Source: Chitinophagaceae bacterium (GTDB taxonomy: Bacteria > Bacteroidota > Bacteroidia > Chitinophagales > Chitinophagaceae). From it: 64,000 bases of DNA. Below are positions 6,053 through 14,204 of the stretch, one piece after another. The stretch spans positions 17,971-81,970 of the forward strand of contig JAQBNL010000084.1 of the NCBI GenBank assembly GCA_028288585.1, written 5' to 3'. Position numbers and translations under genes: made by a program. Within the stretch, counting starts at the first letter, position 1. Each line of letters begins with the position of its first letter. The notes beneath the pieces were generated by a model. The model was not told where the DNA came from. It saw nothing but the letters and a program-made list of their open reading frames with translations, and made no database searches.

Positions 6053-8876
6053 TGGCTTTTAATGTTTCAGCCTGATAAATATGAAAAGCGTAACGAATAT
6101 TTTTTGTTTCTTCGGATAAGAGAGTCCTCAATATCTTAATCGCTTCATCATAATTTTTGTCATTATAAAGTTTAAATAAAGCAATGAAGAAAGATTTTAA
6201 ATTTTCTGCCCTTTTGTTTGCAGTTGGATAAATATCTTTCATTGGAGGAACAGGTACATTACTGAGCTTACTAAAATCTTTTTCTTTAAATGCCAAAAGA
6301 AGATTTATTTCTAATAAGAAAATATTATTCCTTTCATCATTATATTTTACTTTCTGGAAATGCTTTTGAATTCGTTCAATTAGCGGTTTGGCTAACTCCC
6401 AATGTTTCTCAGAATCTACCGCCTCAATTATAGCATGTTCAAGCTCTGTAGTAGTCGAACTTGTTTTAATAAAATCCTCTATTTTAATATCGCTAATCCT
6501 ACTTGAAATAAGGTTTTTAAGTTCTTTGGAGTCCAAAATATTAATTGCTGACAACAGTCTACCTATGTCAAGAGTTTTAGAAAAAAAATCTTCTACAAAT
6601 TCATTAATACCCTTATGTTTAAACAGATTGATACTTCTATAAAGCAAAGAAGTTAAGGGTTGATAATACATATTGTTGCCGAAGACACTAAACCTTTCAT
6701 TAAAAATATCAATTCGGCTTTCAGATATTTCATCAATAGAATAGGTTATGGAGTATTTTTTTATTAAGCTTTCTAATTCATCTAATGTTTCTTTTACAGG
6801 TAGTCCATCAATCTCATATGTATCTTTCTTTTGGTTGATAGAAATAAAAGCAAGTAATAATGATTTTACATAATACTTTAATTTTTCAAATTGGTCTTTA
6901 TTTTGTTCATCATATTTATTGCTATCGGTTTTAAAATTTAAAGATGTAGAGAAGCTCTGATTAAATTTTTTAAGAAGATTATTTTTTTGAAAATGCAAAT
7001 ACAAATAGCCCCAATCAATAATTTCAAACCCGAATTCACTCATCCATCTTCTGGCTGATTTTTTATCAGTACCCGATGGATAAACCTGAACAATAATTTC
7101 TGTAGCAGTATAATAGTCTACTAAAAAACTTTCCAATAATAAAATCAATTCTCGTGAAACATCCTTTATAGCCTCTTGTTGTTCATCTGAGATTTCAGTT
7201 TTAGATATACGAAGATTTGCAAGTTTCAAAATTTCAATACCCACATCAATTAAGGCACAGTTAAGATTCAAATACTCTGTGTGGCTCAAATTTCTTTTTG
7301 TAAATCTTTCTTTTAAATAATTAAAAACATATGGGAATAGATAAAAAATCAACCTTGGATTGATTAGAGGTCTTGGGTATGTATAGGTTGATGTAATTCT
7401 TTTATTACCTAATTTTTGTAATGTATCATCATATCTTTTTCTGATTGAAATATGATGAATAGAGCTATTCCTATCATTGGTATTTAAGCTAAATACTTTG
7501 TTCGCAATTTCAAGTAGGATTTTAGGTATAATTTCAGCTTGTTCTTTCTCCAGATTATGAACAGAAACAAGTTCTTCTAAAGTCAAATCAAACATCTGAA
7601 GCCATAATTCATTTTTTAATTCAAATCCCGCCTCAAGCCTTCTGTCAATGTTTGATTGCTCAGGTATAAGGACATTGTCAATTTCAATCTTGTCAATTTG
7701 CTTAAAAGCAATAGGATTTAATTCTGAATCTGTTAAAAGGTATGGAATTACTTCAGCAAATTGTTTGGGTATGTCTTGATATAATGTCCATATTAAAAAT
7801 GGACGTGAAGTATCCCTAAAAATTCTTAAAATATCTTGATATGGAGTTGGATAGTTTGCATCATTTTTAATAATCAACCGAAGAAGTAAAAAGCAAAAAC
7901 TTCTTGTTTTTTGATAATCAAAAGCATCATAAATTCTCCATTTATGATAATTGACACTTTCAATAAAATCAAAAGGTGTTTCATAATTAAATTCAATGCT
8001 GGGAATTTCTGTTTTAATATCTATATGTTGATACGCATTTGCATCAAGCCAAATTTTATTGAATTCTGAACTTGATTTTAATAAGTCGTCTTCAGAGTTC
8101 AAAAAAGAAATTGCTGATTCAGAAATCTTATCAATGTTTTGTTTGCTTAGATAAGCTCGCAAATTGTCAACCCAAATTTTAGTTCCTCTTATAAGTTTAA
8201 AATATTTTCTAAATTCTACTTCCGTGCTTTCTTCCCCGCCTACAAATAGCCAAAGAGTAGATGCAATCTCGTTTCGCAGATGCCTTATATATTCGTTGTC
8301 CTTCCAATAGAAATATCCATTTACAGAATCATAACCTATTATATCTCGTTCTTCAAAGAATTTAATACTGAGTAAGGCTGAACCTTTTGTTCTAATTATT
8401 TCATTCAGTTTCTCAAGAGAGATAGACAGTTTGGAGTCGTTAAAACTTTTGTTATAATAAATTTGTAAGCATCTAATTAAATCCTTCTTATCTTCTGGGA
8501 TTACAATTGGTTTTCCTTCAGTCTCATAATGTCCGACTTTCCAAATAAAGTGACGAACTAACTCAGGAAGAACTACTTCGCCTGCAATTATTCTAATCCA
8601 ATTAATTTTCTCAAAATCATCAAAGGTGAGACTGGTTGTATTCGCTTGGTTATATTCCTCAATAGTTTTAAGAAAGGTGTCTTTATCTCTTGTAACGAAA
8701 TTTAGATTTAAAATTATGTGAGAGATAACAAAGGCAAGATTAAATTTAAGATTCTCAGACTTTATATTAGTATCATTATAATTATTATAAGAATTTTTAT
8801 CACTTGCTAAATATCTTAATCTTTCACTAAGAGATTTTAATTGTTCTTCAATATTATGTGAACTTGGGAATTGCAT
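6036..8876 (-). CDS. Large 946-aa protein of unknown family
   Basis: The protein is long, mostly helical, rich in Lys, Ile, Asn and Glu, and matches no family I recognise. I looked for Walker A, DEAD, HNH, TIR, Toprim and protease motifs and saw none. The last 150 residues (NIRYAFHIYQAETLKAIETNE at the end, preceded by repeated helical pairs) could be TPR-like. There is no signal peptide or membrane segment. It lies 26 bases after the HNH nuclease gene and overlaps the 344-aa gene by 17 bases, so the three are one operon. A scaffold or sensor role beside two possible nucleases is inference. Its size and location in an accessory element fit anti-phage systems. Confidence 0.65.
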   Translation of the reverse strand: MQFPSSHNIEEQLKSLSERLRYLASDKNSYNNYNDTNIKSENLKFNLAFVISHIILNLNFVTRDKDTFLKTIEEYNQANTTSLTFDDFEKINWIRIIAGEVVLPELVRHFIWKVGHYETEGKPIVIPEDKKDLIRCLQIYYNKSFNDSKLSISLEKLNEIIRTKGSALLSIKFFEERDIIGYDSVNGYFYWKDNEYIRHLRNEIASTLWLFVGGEESTEVEFRKYFKLIRGTKIWVDNLRAYLSKQNIDKISESAISFLNSEDDLLKSSSEFNKIWLDANAYQHIDIKTEIPSIEFNYETPFDFIESVNYHKWRIYDAFDYQKTRSFCFLLLRLIIKNDANYPTPYQDILRIFRDTSRPFLIWTLYQDIPKQFAEVIPYLLTDSELNPIAFKQIDKIEIDNVLIPEQSNIDRRLEAGFELKNELWLQMFDLTLEELVSVHNLEKEQAEIIPKILLEIANKVFSLNTNDRNSSIHHISIRKRYDDTLQKLGNKRITSTYTYPRPLINPRLIFYLFPYVFNYLKERFTKRNLSHTEYLNLNCALIDVGIEILKLANLRISKTEISDEQQEAIKDVSRELILLLESFLVDYYTATEIIVQVYPSGTDKKSARRWMSEFGFEIIDWGYLYLHFQKNNLLKKFNQSFSTSLNFKTDSNKYDEQNKDQFEKLKYYVKSLLLAFISINQKKDTYEIDGLPVKETLDELESLIKKYSITYSIDEISESRIDIFNERFSVFGNNMYYQPLTSLLYRSINLFKHKGINEFVEDFFSKTLDIGRLLSAINILDSKELKNLISSRISDIKIEDFIKTSSTTTELEHAIIEAVDSEKHWELAKPLIERIQKHFQKVKYNDERNNIFLLEINLLLAFKEKDFSKLSNVPVPPMKDIYPTANKRAENLKSFFIALFKLYNDKNYDEAIKILRTLLSEETKNIRYAFHIYQAETLKAIETNE

Positions 8877-8902
8877 TTATTAAATATCTTAATTTTTAGA
8901 AG

Positions 8903-9934
8903 TTACTTTATAACCATGTTTTTCCACAAGCTATGTGAAGCGAAGCGCCATTTCTTTTGTGTCACATAATCCCAGTTATATAGATGTTCTATATTTAAAT
9001 GTGAAGACCCCTCTTTATTTTGACACAGGATTGCTTCTATATTCTCATAAATTTCCAAGCCGGGATAACTTAACCCAGGTAAAGCTATTGCGAATTGTTT
9101 CTTAACCCCGTTAACAAAAAGATTAAAGATTACAAGAAAACATTGCAACTCTTTAGGGCTATTTACTATGTTTAATCCAGTAAATTTCTCAGGAAAATCA
9201 TTCTTAAGCCAAAAGACTTTCGGAAGAATTGGCTTTTCGGGGTTTAAGATTTGCTCCCGTATTTTGTAAAGGTTACGATTGATTAAAAAGCCATGACCGA
9301 ATTTTTGAAAAGCATATAAATAAGCAATTTTTAAAAGAGCAATTTCCCCATAACGTTCATTGGACTTAGGATGAATATCCATATTAAAATTAAGTTTCCA
9401 ATTTATGCCTGCATCAAACATATCATGTCCCTCCAAAAATGGGTCATATGCCTTATAAGTATAGGTTTTATTTGCAAAAAATCTCTCTCTATGTATTGGA
9501 CTTGAGTTTTCCCCATCAACGTTAATCTTAACCCTTCCATCCTCCTCGACAGACATATCTGCTGCCACCCTACTTCCATCATTATTAAGGGTAACTCTTA
9601 TTTTTGAATTAGGAGTATTATTAAAAAAATTCCACTCTTTTAATTGCAAAAGCAAATGGTTGTCTATTTTATACCCAGCTTTTGAATTACAATCTCTACA
9701 GGTTAAAATACCTTGTTTCCCTCCAAGCGAAAAAGGAGGATTGTGGTCGAATGTTAAGGGGTTGGAAGAGGTTTTGTTAAGAGTATCTTTTGTAAATAGA
9801 TTAAAGCACAATGGACATATATAACCTTCCTTAAAATCGGGCTCGAATTTTAAGCTTGGATTCTCTTTTACCCATGAAAGATTTTGAGAATAAACATCAT
9901 ATAATTTCAGCTTTCTTTTTTGGTCTTTAGTCAT
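8903..9934 (-). CDS. HNH endonuclease family protein
   Basis: The N-terminal quarter of this 343-residue protein contains a zinc-stabilised HNH core: Cys40-Pro-Leu-Cys43, then TFDHNPPFSLGG with Asp63-His64, then LTCRDCNSKAG with Cys79 and Cys82-Asn83. These are the metal-binding cysteines and the catalytic His of the family. The remaining 250 residues have no recognised domain and may bind the target or the partner protein. It is the first gene of a three-gene operon with the 946-aa and 344-aa proteins. The gene is transcribed away from the PH-like protein gene at 10111, and the 176-base gap between them should contain both promoters. DNA cleavage is the expected activity, but the substrate is unknown. 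Confidence 0.75.
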   Translation of the reverse strand: MTKDQKRKLKLYDVYSQNLSWVKENPSLKFEPDFKEGYICPLCFNLFTKDTLNKTSSNPLTFDHNPPFSLGGKQGILTCRDCNSKAGYKIDNHLLLQLKEWNFFNNTPNSKIRVTLNNDGSRVAADMSVEEDGRVKINVDGENSSPIHRERFFANKTYTYKAYDPFLEGHDMFDAGINWKLNFNMDIHPKSNERYGEIALLKIAYLYAFQKFGHGFLINRNLYKIREQILNPEKPILPKVFWLKNDFPEKFTGLNIVNSPKELQCFLVIFNLFVNGVKKQFAIALPGLSYPGLEIYENIEAILCQNKEGSSHLNIEHLYNWDYVTQKKWRFASHSLWKNMVIK

Positions 9935-10110
9935 TATTTCTCATAGGTTGTTAGTAATATTTGAATGTAAGATAAAATAATCACACCTGTATATGTGAAA
10001 TATGTAGCACTAAAAAAAGATGGTGTAAATAACAACGTACTTCCTCGAACAAAATTTATGTAGACTTTAGAATAAAAATTATTATTTTGTTGACACCAAA
10101 ATTAGCAACT

Positions 10111-10539
10111 ATGAATTTCAACTTATTTTTAGGAGAACAAGTTATTATAAGTTCAGATAATAATACTATTACCTTAACTAATATGAGAATAAGAAAGGAA
10201 TTAAGGTCGTGGGGTAATAGTTTCAATCAAAGTATACTACTTCAACATATTACCTCATGTGAAGTAAAACACAAATCGAATCCTATATTTCTTATTTTGT
10301 CAGCTATATCTATTTTAGCTTCTGTTTACTATTACAGCCAACCGTATGGTGAAAGCCAAGGGCAAATTCCTTTACTATTTGCTGCTGCATTTGCTTTAAT
10401 TTATTTTCTTGATAGGCGTAGCTACATAGTCATAGGATCACCTTCAACAAAAATGTATATAAAAGTTTCTGGAGGTCGAACATCATCGTTAGACTTTATT
10501 TCAAGTGTTGAAGCAGCAATTGTAGATTTGAAAAAATAA
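10111..10539 (+). CDS. PH-like domain membrane protein
   Basis: The ATG at 10111 (MNFNLFLGEQ) is preferred over an upstream TTG at 10087. The 142-residue protein has a beta-rich start (VIISSDNNTITLTNMRIRKE), two closely spaced hydrophobic helices (IFLILSAISILASVYYY and LLFAAAFALIYFL), and a second beta-rich part ending in an amphipathic helix. This split arrangement of a bacterial pleckstrin-homology-like fold around a helical hairpin is seen in other small membrane proteins of unknown function. It is read alone on the plus strand between the HNH operon and the deoxyribosyltransferase-like gene. I cannot assign a role. Confidence 0.55.
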   Translation: MNFNLFLGEQVIISSDNNTITLTNMRIRKELRSWGNSFNQSILLQHITSCEVKHKSNPIFLILSAISILASVYYYSQPYGESQGQIPLLFAAAFALIYFLDRRSYIVIGSPSTKMYIKVSGGRTSSLDFISSVEAAIVDLKK

Positions 10540-10689
10540 ATAATTTATATTTCTGCACAGGTATGAAAGAAAAATTAAAAGTTGCCTTAAGTTTCGTTAT
10601 AAAAGGCGAGCTATACTAATTCTAATTCAGATAAGTTTAATAGGCGAAATATTGGACGTATTTTTCAATTTAGAAACATTAAAATAACC

Positions 10690-11676
10690 ATGGAAGATAT
10701 AAGCAAATGCTTGATTACAGGGTTGCCGATTAAGAGCTATAAAAAATGTGAAGAAAAGAATCATGGACACAATCCATTTCTGCAGTATAAAGTAGATATA
10801 AACTCAAAGGAATACTTTTTTGGGTTTTGCCTCAATTGCCTTAATGAAACTATCAAGTTTATAGAAGCGAATAAGAAACTCCTTTTTGCTTTGCTACTTA
10901 ATGGGAAGGAGATTCCAAAAGAGGAAGACAGCCAAAGCATTTTCGAGAAGCATACATATTTATTACATAAACAAGATTTAGAAAAATTCATTAAGAATAA
11001 TTCAGTCCTAACTTCTCCGAGCGATAAATTAGATAATCTATTCTTATCCCTTTCTTCACTACCTAAATATGAGGGTGAAAAAGTTTCTATAAACAATGAT
11101 ATTAACAAAGAAGAATTTTACTTAAAATATTACTTTAAGAATAAAGAAGAGCTTGTTTTTTATATAAATACTTTGAATACATCCAAACTATTAGAATTTG
11201 AATTTATTAATGACACACCCGTAGCTTTTAAAGTCACATATGATGGGCTTTTAAAGTCTATCTCTATGCAAGAAGAAGGGATATACGGAAATAGATGTTT
11301 TGTGGCTATGTCTTTCGATTCCGATGATGAGTTTATCTTTAATGAAGTTATTGAGCCAGTTTGTGAAATGTATAATTTCAAGGCTATACGAGTTGATAGG
11401 CTGCATCCAGGTACAGAACAAACAATCAATGATTTGATTATTGCAGAATTGAAAAAGGCAAAGTTTATTATTGCTGATTTTACAAAAAATAAAAGCGGTG
11501 TCTATTTTGAAGCTGGCTATGCATTAGGGAAAAGTAAGCAAGTTATTTACACTTGTTCAAAAGAACATTTTCAAAACCTACACTTTGACGTAAATCATTT
11601 TCCTGTTCTTATTTATGAAACAAAAGAGCAACTCAAGGAAATGCTGAAGAATAAAATTGAAGCATACATACTATAG
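10690..11676 (+). CDS. Zinc-finger protein with nucleoside 2-deoxyribosyltransferase-like domain
   Basis: The 328-residue protein has two parts. Residues 1-55 contain Cys7, Cys20, His25/His27, Cys47 and Cys50, a plausible zinc site. After a helical middle region, residues 202-328 form a flavodoxin-like domain that starts CFVAMSF and includes RVDR, the strand FIIADFT (Asp263), GVYFEAGYALG (Glu274) and HFDVNHF. This order matches the nucleoside 2-deoxyribosyltransferase-like superfamily, where the Glu in the 'FEAGYA' motif is catalytic. Members fused to other domains in accessory regions are often nucleotide- or NAD-cleaving effectors; this role here is inferred. The gene ends in a 6-base overlap with the convergent polymerase-like gene. 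Confidence 0.7.
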   Translation: MEDISKCLITGLPIKSYKKCEEKNHGHNPFLQYKVDINSKEYFFGFCLNCLNETIKFIEANKKLLFALLLNGKEIPKEEDSQSIFEKHTYLLHKQDLEKFIKNNSVLTSPSDKLDNLFLSLSSLPKYEGEKVSINNDINKEEFYLKYYFKNKEELVFYINTLNTSKLLEFEFINDTPVAFKVTYDGLLKSISMQEEGIYGNRCFVAMSFDSDDEFIFNEVIEPVCEMYNFKAIRVDRLHPGTEQTINDLIIAELKKAKFIIADFTKNKSGVYFEAGYALGKSKQVIYTCSKEHFQNLHFDVNHFPVLIYETKEQLKEMLKNKIEAYIL

Positions 11677-13173
11677 ATGATTATAGTTAGAAGGTTTTAA
11701 TTCGTTATATGAAAGACTAAGTGAGGATTTCTTACTTGATTCAGAAGAACGCAAATATTCAATTTTCAATGTAGGTTTGTAGCCAATATAATATTCTAAT
11801 TCATTTTTCATTATCGCTTCAATAAGACCTTCATTTCCCACAGTTGTAATAATGCTATCATGAATTGTAAATAATGGTATCTCAGAATTTATTTCTGTGA
11901 TTTTTTTGCAAATAATATCTATCATTAAAAAACTTTCAATTCTCTGTAAAATAATAGGTAGATAATTATACTGAACCGATTTTATGGTTGTATAAAGCTC
12001 ATAAGGCGTGGAAAAATGTACTTTAAAGGTTTGGCAAGGGCTATAAAATATGCCCGCTTGAGGCTTTATAAATAGGATAGTTAGTACCTCTTTTTTTACC
12101 TTTTCTCGGGAATCAAATTTTTTAGGATAGATTGACTGAAAGTGTAGTTGAATATATTCATAGAAAGTCCCTGCTACTACTTGGGAAATGTAATTATTTA
12201 CGTCAGAATCAATAGGGGCATAGTTTTCCAGAGAACTTACTAAAGTAATGATATTGTTATATTCTTCCTTTCTTCTTATATCATTATATATTTCTTTATT
12301 TAAATACTTTAAATTTAAATTTTCGCCAAGTGAATCAGCATTACTCCAAAACTCTTTTTTGAAAAAGGCAATACTAAGATATGGTTGGCTATTTTTTAAG
12401 TCTATACTTACTAACTGTTCTCCATCATAGGTAAGAAAATTTCTCAACTCCCTTTTTATGTTCGTTATCGGATTATAAAATCTATGATTATCCCCTACAA
12501 ATTTATAATAGTGATTTCCTTCATTTAAAGAATAGACTTTCTGTTGGAAGTCTATAGCTGTGTCTTTAGCATTGAGTATGGGTTTTAATTTGTATTTAAT
12601 TGCTTCGTCATTCTTTATATCTTGTATTTTGCTATCTGTGTAATTATCAATCCAAAGACAAGCCCCCTTTGCATCAATGTGCAATTTATTATCATCCCAC
12701 CATTTGGTTAAATAACCATAGCCCCAAGTGCTTTTTTTTGATTCTTGTTTCCTTCTTTCTCTATCTCTTTGAATTGCTCGCTTAAATTGAAAGTTATCAA
12801 GAAGCACTTGTTTTAATCCTGTACCTGAATACTTATACTTAAACCTAAAGCCTTTGCACTTTTCTCCGAGTATAAAATAATTATCCGTCTCTATAACGCC
12901 TGCTTTTAGAAGAAAATTAAGATATTTAGAATGGTCATGAAGTATCTTGTTTAGATTCCTACTCGATATTTCAGCATAGTCTGTGTCTTTATCGTTCATT
13001 TCTTTACGTTGAGCAATTCTTGCTTTAATAATGTAATCACATACAAATAGCAGCTTGTGCCTTTTCAAATTATTGCCTTTGAATGCAAAGCTGTTCTTCA
13101 GAATAACTTCGTCAATGTTAAGATTTGCAGGTATTAAGAAATTGATGTTACTAAGCGGTCTATTTTTTTTCAT
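11671..13173 (-). CDS. Compact family-A polymerase-like protein
   Basis: Numbering uses the frame from 13197; the likely start is the ATG at 13173 (MKKNRPLSN). The N-terminal 125 residues look like a winged helix of replication initiators (SSRNLNKILHDHSKYLNFLLKAG is cut by position; the wing is GEKCKGFRFKYK). Residues 238-280 follow the family-A order HRFYNPxTN...ELRNFL...SIDLKNSQPYL, with Asp266 as the motif A carboxylate. Motif B of the fingers fits Arg364-x3-Lys368-Lys369-x6-Phe376, as in T7-like enzymes. Motif C is FTIHDSI with His446-Asp447. No exonuclease domain is present. I infer a single-subunit nucleic acid polymerase of the element. It is divergent from the MerR-like gene and may share control with it. 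Confidence 0.65.
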   Translation of the reverse strand: MKKNRPLSNINFLIPANLNIDEVILKNSFAFKGNNLKRHKLLFVCDYIIKARIAQRKEMNDKDTDYAEISSRNLNKILHDHSKYLNFLLKAGVIETDNYFILGEKCKGFRFKYKYSGTGLKQVLLDNFQFKRAIQRDRERRKQESKKSTWGYGYLTKWWDDNKLHIDAKGACLWIDNYTDSKIQDIKNDEAIKYKLKPILNAKDTAIDFQQKVYSLNEGNHYYKFVGDNHRFYNPITNIKRELRNFLTYDGEQLVSIDLKNSQPYLSIAFFKKEFWSNADSLGENLNLKYLNKEIYNDIRRKEEYNNIITLVSSLENYAPIDSDVNNYISQVVAGTFYEYIQLHFQSIYPKKFDSREKVKKEVLTILFIKPQAGIFYSPCQTFKVHFSTPYELYTTIKSVQYNYLPIILQRIESFLMIDIICKKITEINSEIPLFTIHDSIITTVGNEGLIEAIMKNELEYYIGYKPTLKIEYLRSSESSKKSSLSLSYNELKPSNYNHL

Positions 13174-13258
13174 TTTAAATAACCATGCAAATAACATACC
13201 ATTATATCAAACTATGTAATATTTATTTACAAATCAATGAAAAATAGATTAAACAATA

Positions 13259-13290
13259 TTTGGTAAATTCATTATTTTGTCTTATCTTTA
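13259..13290 (+). promoter_or_regulatory. Promoter of the MerR-like gene
   Basis: TTTG (13259-13262) and TATCTTTA (13283-13290) are separated by 20 bases, close to the Bacteroidota pattern TTTG-N19-21-TAnnTTTG. They lie 38 bases before the start at 13328. Confidence 0.6.
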
Positions 13291-13295
13291 TAGGA

Positions 13296-13311
13296 TAATC
13301 AAAATTGATTA
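13296..13311. promoter_or_regulatory. Palindrome between promoter and start of the MerR-like gene
   Basis: The sequence TAATCAAAATTGATTA has 7-base inverted arms TAATCAA and TTGATTA. It lies just after the -7 box and before the ATG, a position suited to an operator bound by the gene's own product. Confidence 0.45.
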
Positions 13312-13327
13312 CCTGTAATAATTAAAA

Positions 13328-14026
13328 ATGGTTAGAGAAAAAGGAGTGGTAGCTAAGAAGAAGATTAAGACATACGATGGTCTGAGACAAAAATATTTTG
13401 GTATACGGGACTTAGGCAAGTTAGATGAGTCCGCAGTAAGGCAGCTACATTATTGGCTTGATGAAAAAATAGTTTCTGGCAATGACACAAAGGGTTGGCA
13501 GAAATTTGATTTTTATACTTTCCTGTGGATTTTAATAGTTCGTGAGTTTAAAGTATTGGGTCTTGATAATAATGTATTGATAAAATGCTCGAAGGGCTTA
13601 TTTGATGGAAAGAATCAGCCCATTAAAGAATTTGAAAATGCAATATTGACTTGCTTAAAAGATAGGAAAGGACTATTGTTCCTCCTAAATAAATACGGTG
13701 ATTTTGAGTTTATTGAAAATATTAAGGATGTACCTAATAGCCCAAAAGCAAGACCGTATATGACTTTTGTTGTAATAGATATTACTTTGATTTTACTTCA
13801 ATTTTTAAGTGTCAAAGATTTCTATGGATATATAAAGGAGCATGGACTACTGAAAGAAAGAGAGATACAAGTTTTAAATGTCCTTCATGAGCATACAAAT
13901 GCGATGGTGACAGTTAAATTTTTAAAAGACCAAGTAACCATCACTGATAAGACAGATAGTATCGAGCAATTTTTGGGTTTAATATTACACCAAGGAAACT
14001 ATAAAACAATAGATATACAGATATAA
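13328..14026 (+). CDS. MerR-like HTH regulator
   Basis: The 232-residue protein has a helix-turn-helix of MerR type at residues about 55-95: WQKFDFYTFLWILIVREFKVLG followed by NVLIKCSKGLF, which follows the pattern of the MerR winged helix (aromatic start, 'dL..I..lR.LGl'). The rest is mostly helical, without a recognised ligand domain, and ends with a possible dimerisation segment. It is read away from the polymerase-like gene and is followed 10 bases later by the 55-aa gene and then the recombinase, so these three may form an integration and control module. The similarity is by pattern only, so the family assignment is moderate. Confidence 0.6.
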   Translation: MVREKGVVAKKKIKTYDGLRQKYFGIRDLGKLDESAVRQLHYWLDEKIVSGNDTKGWQKFDFYTFLWILIVREFKVLGLDNNVLIKCSKGLFDGKNQPIKEFENAILTCLKDRKGLLFLLNKYGDFEFIENIKDVPNSPKARPYMTFVVIDITLILLQFLSVKDFYGYIKEHGLLKEREIQVLNVLHEHTNAMVTVKFLKDQVTITDKTDSIEQFLGLILHQGNYKTIDIQI

Positions 14027-14036
14027 AAGATGAGCG

Positions 14037-14204
14037 ATGAAAAAACTTACACTACTTCAATTAAAACAATTTAGCGGCTTTGAAAATATTGATGATAAGA
14101 TTGCATTATACATTATTGAATCTTTATTTCAATTTTCTGTAATTGCCTTTAACTTCTTTCACCTAAATAATTCAAAGCAAAGTGGAGAATATAGATATAA
14201 TTAA
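14037..14204 (+). CDS. Small 55-aa protein upstream of the recombinase
   Basis: The frame starts with ATG at 14037, 10 bases after the MerR-like gene, and ends at 14204 inside the first codons of the recombinase. The product (MKKLTLLQLKQFSGFENIDD at its start) has an amphipathic N-terminus, a hydrophobic middle (ALYIIESLFQFSVIAFNFF) and a polar end. The 23-base overlap with the recombinase start suggests translational coupling. It is too short for most gene callers. It could be a directionality factor or only a leader peptide; no function can be given from sequence. Confidence 0.5.
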   Translation: MKKLTLLQLKQFSGFENIDDKIALYIIESLFQFSVIAFNFFHLNNSKQSGEYRYN

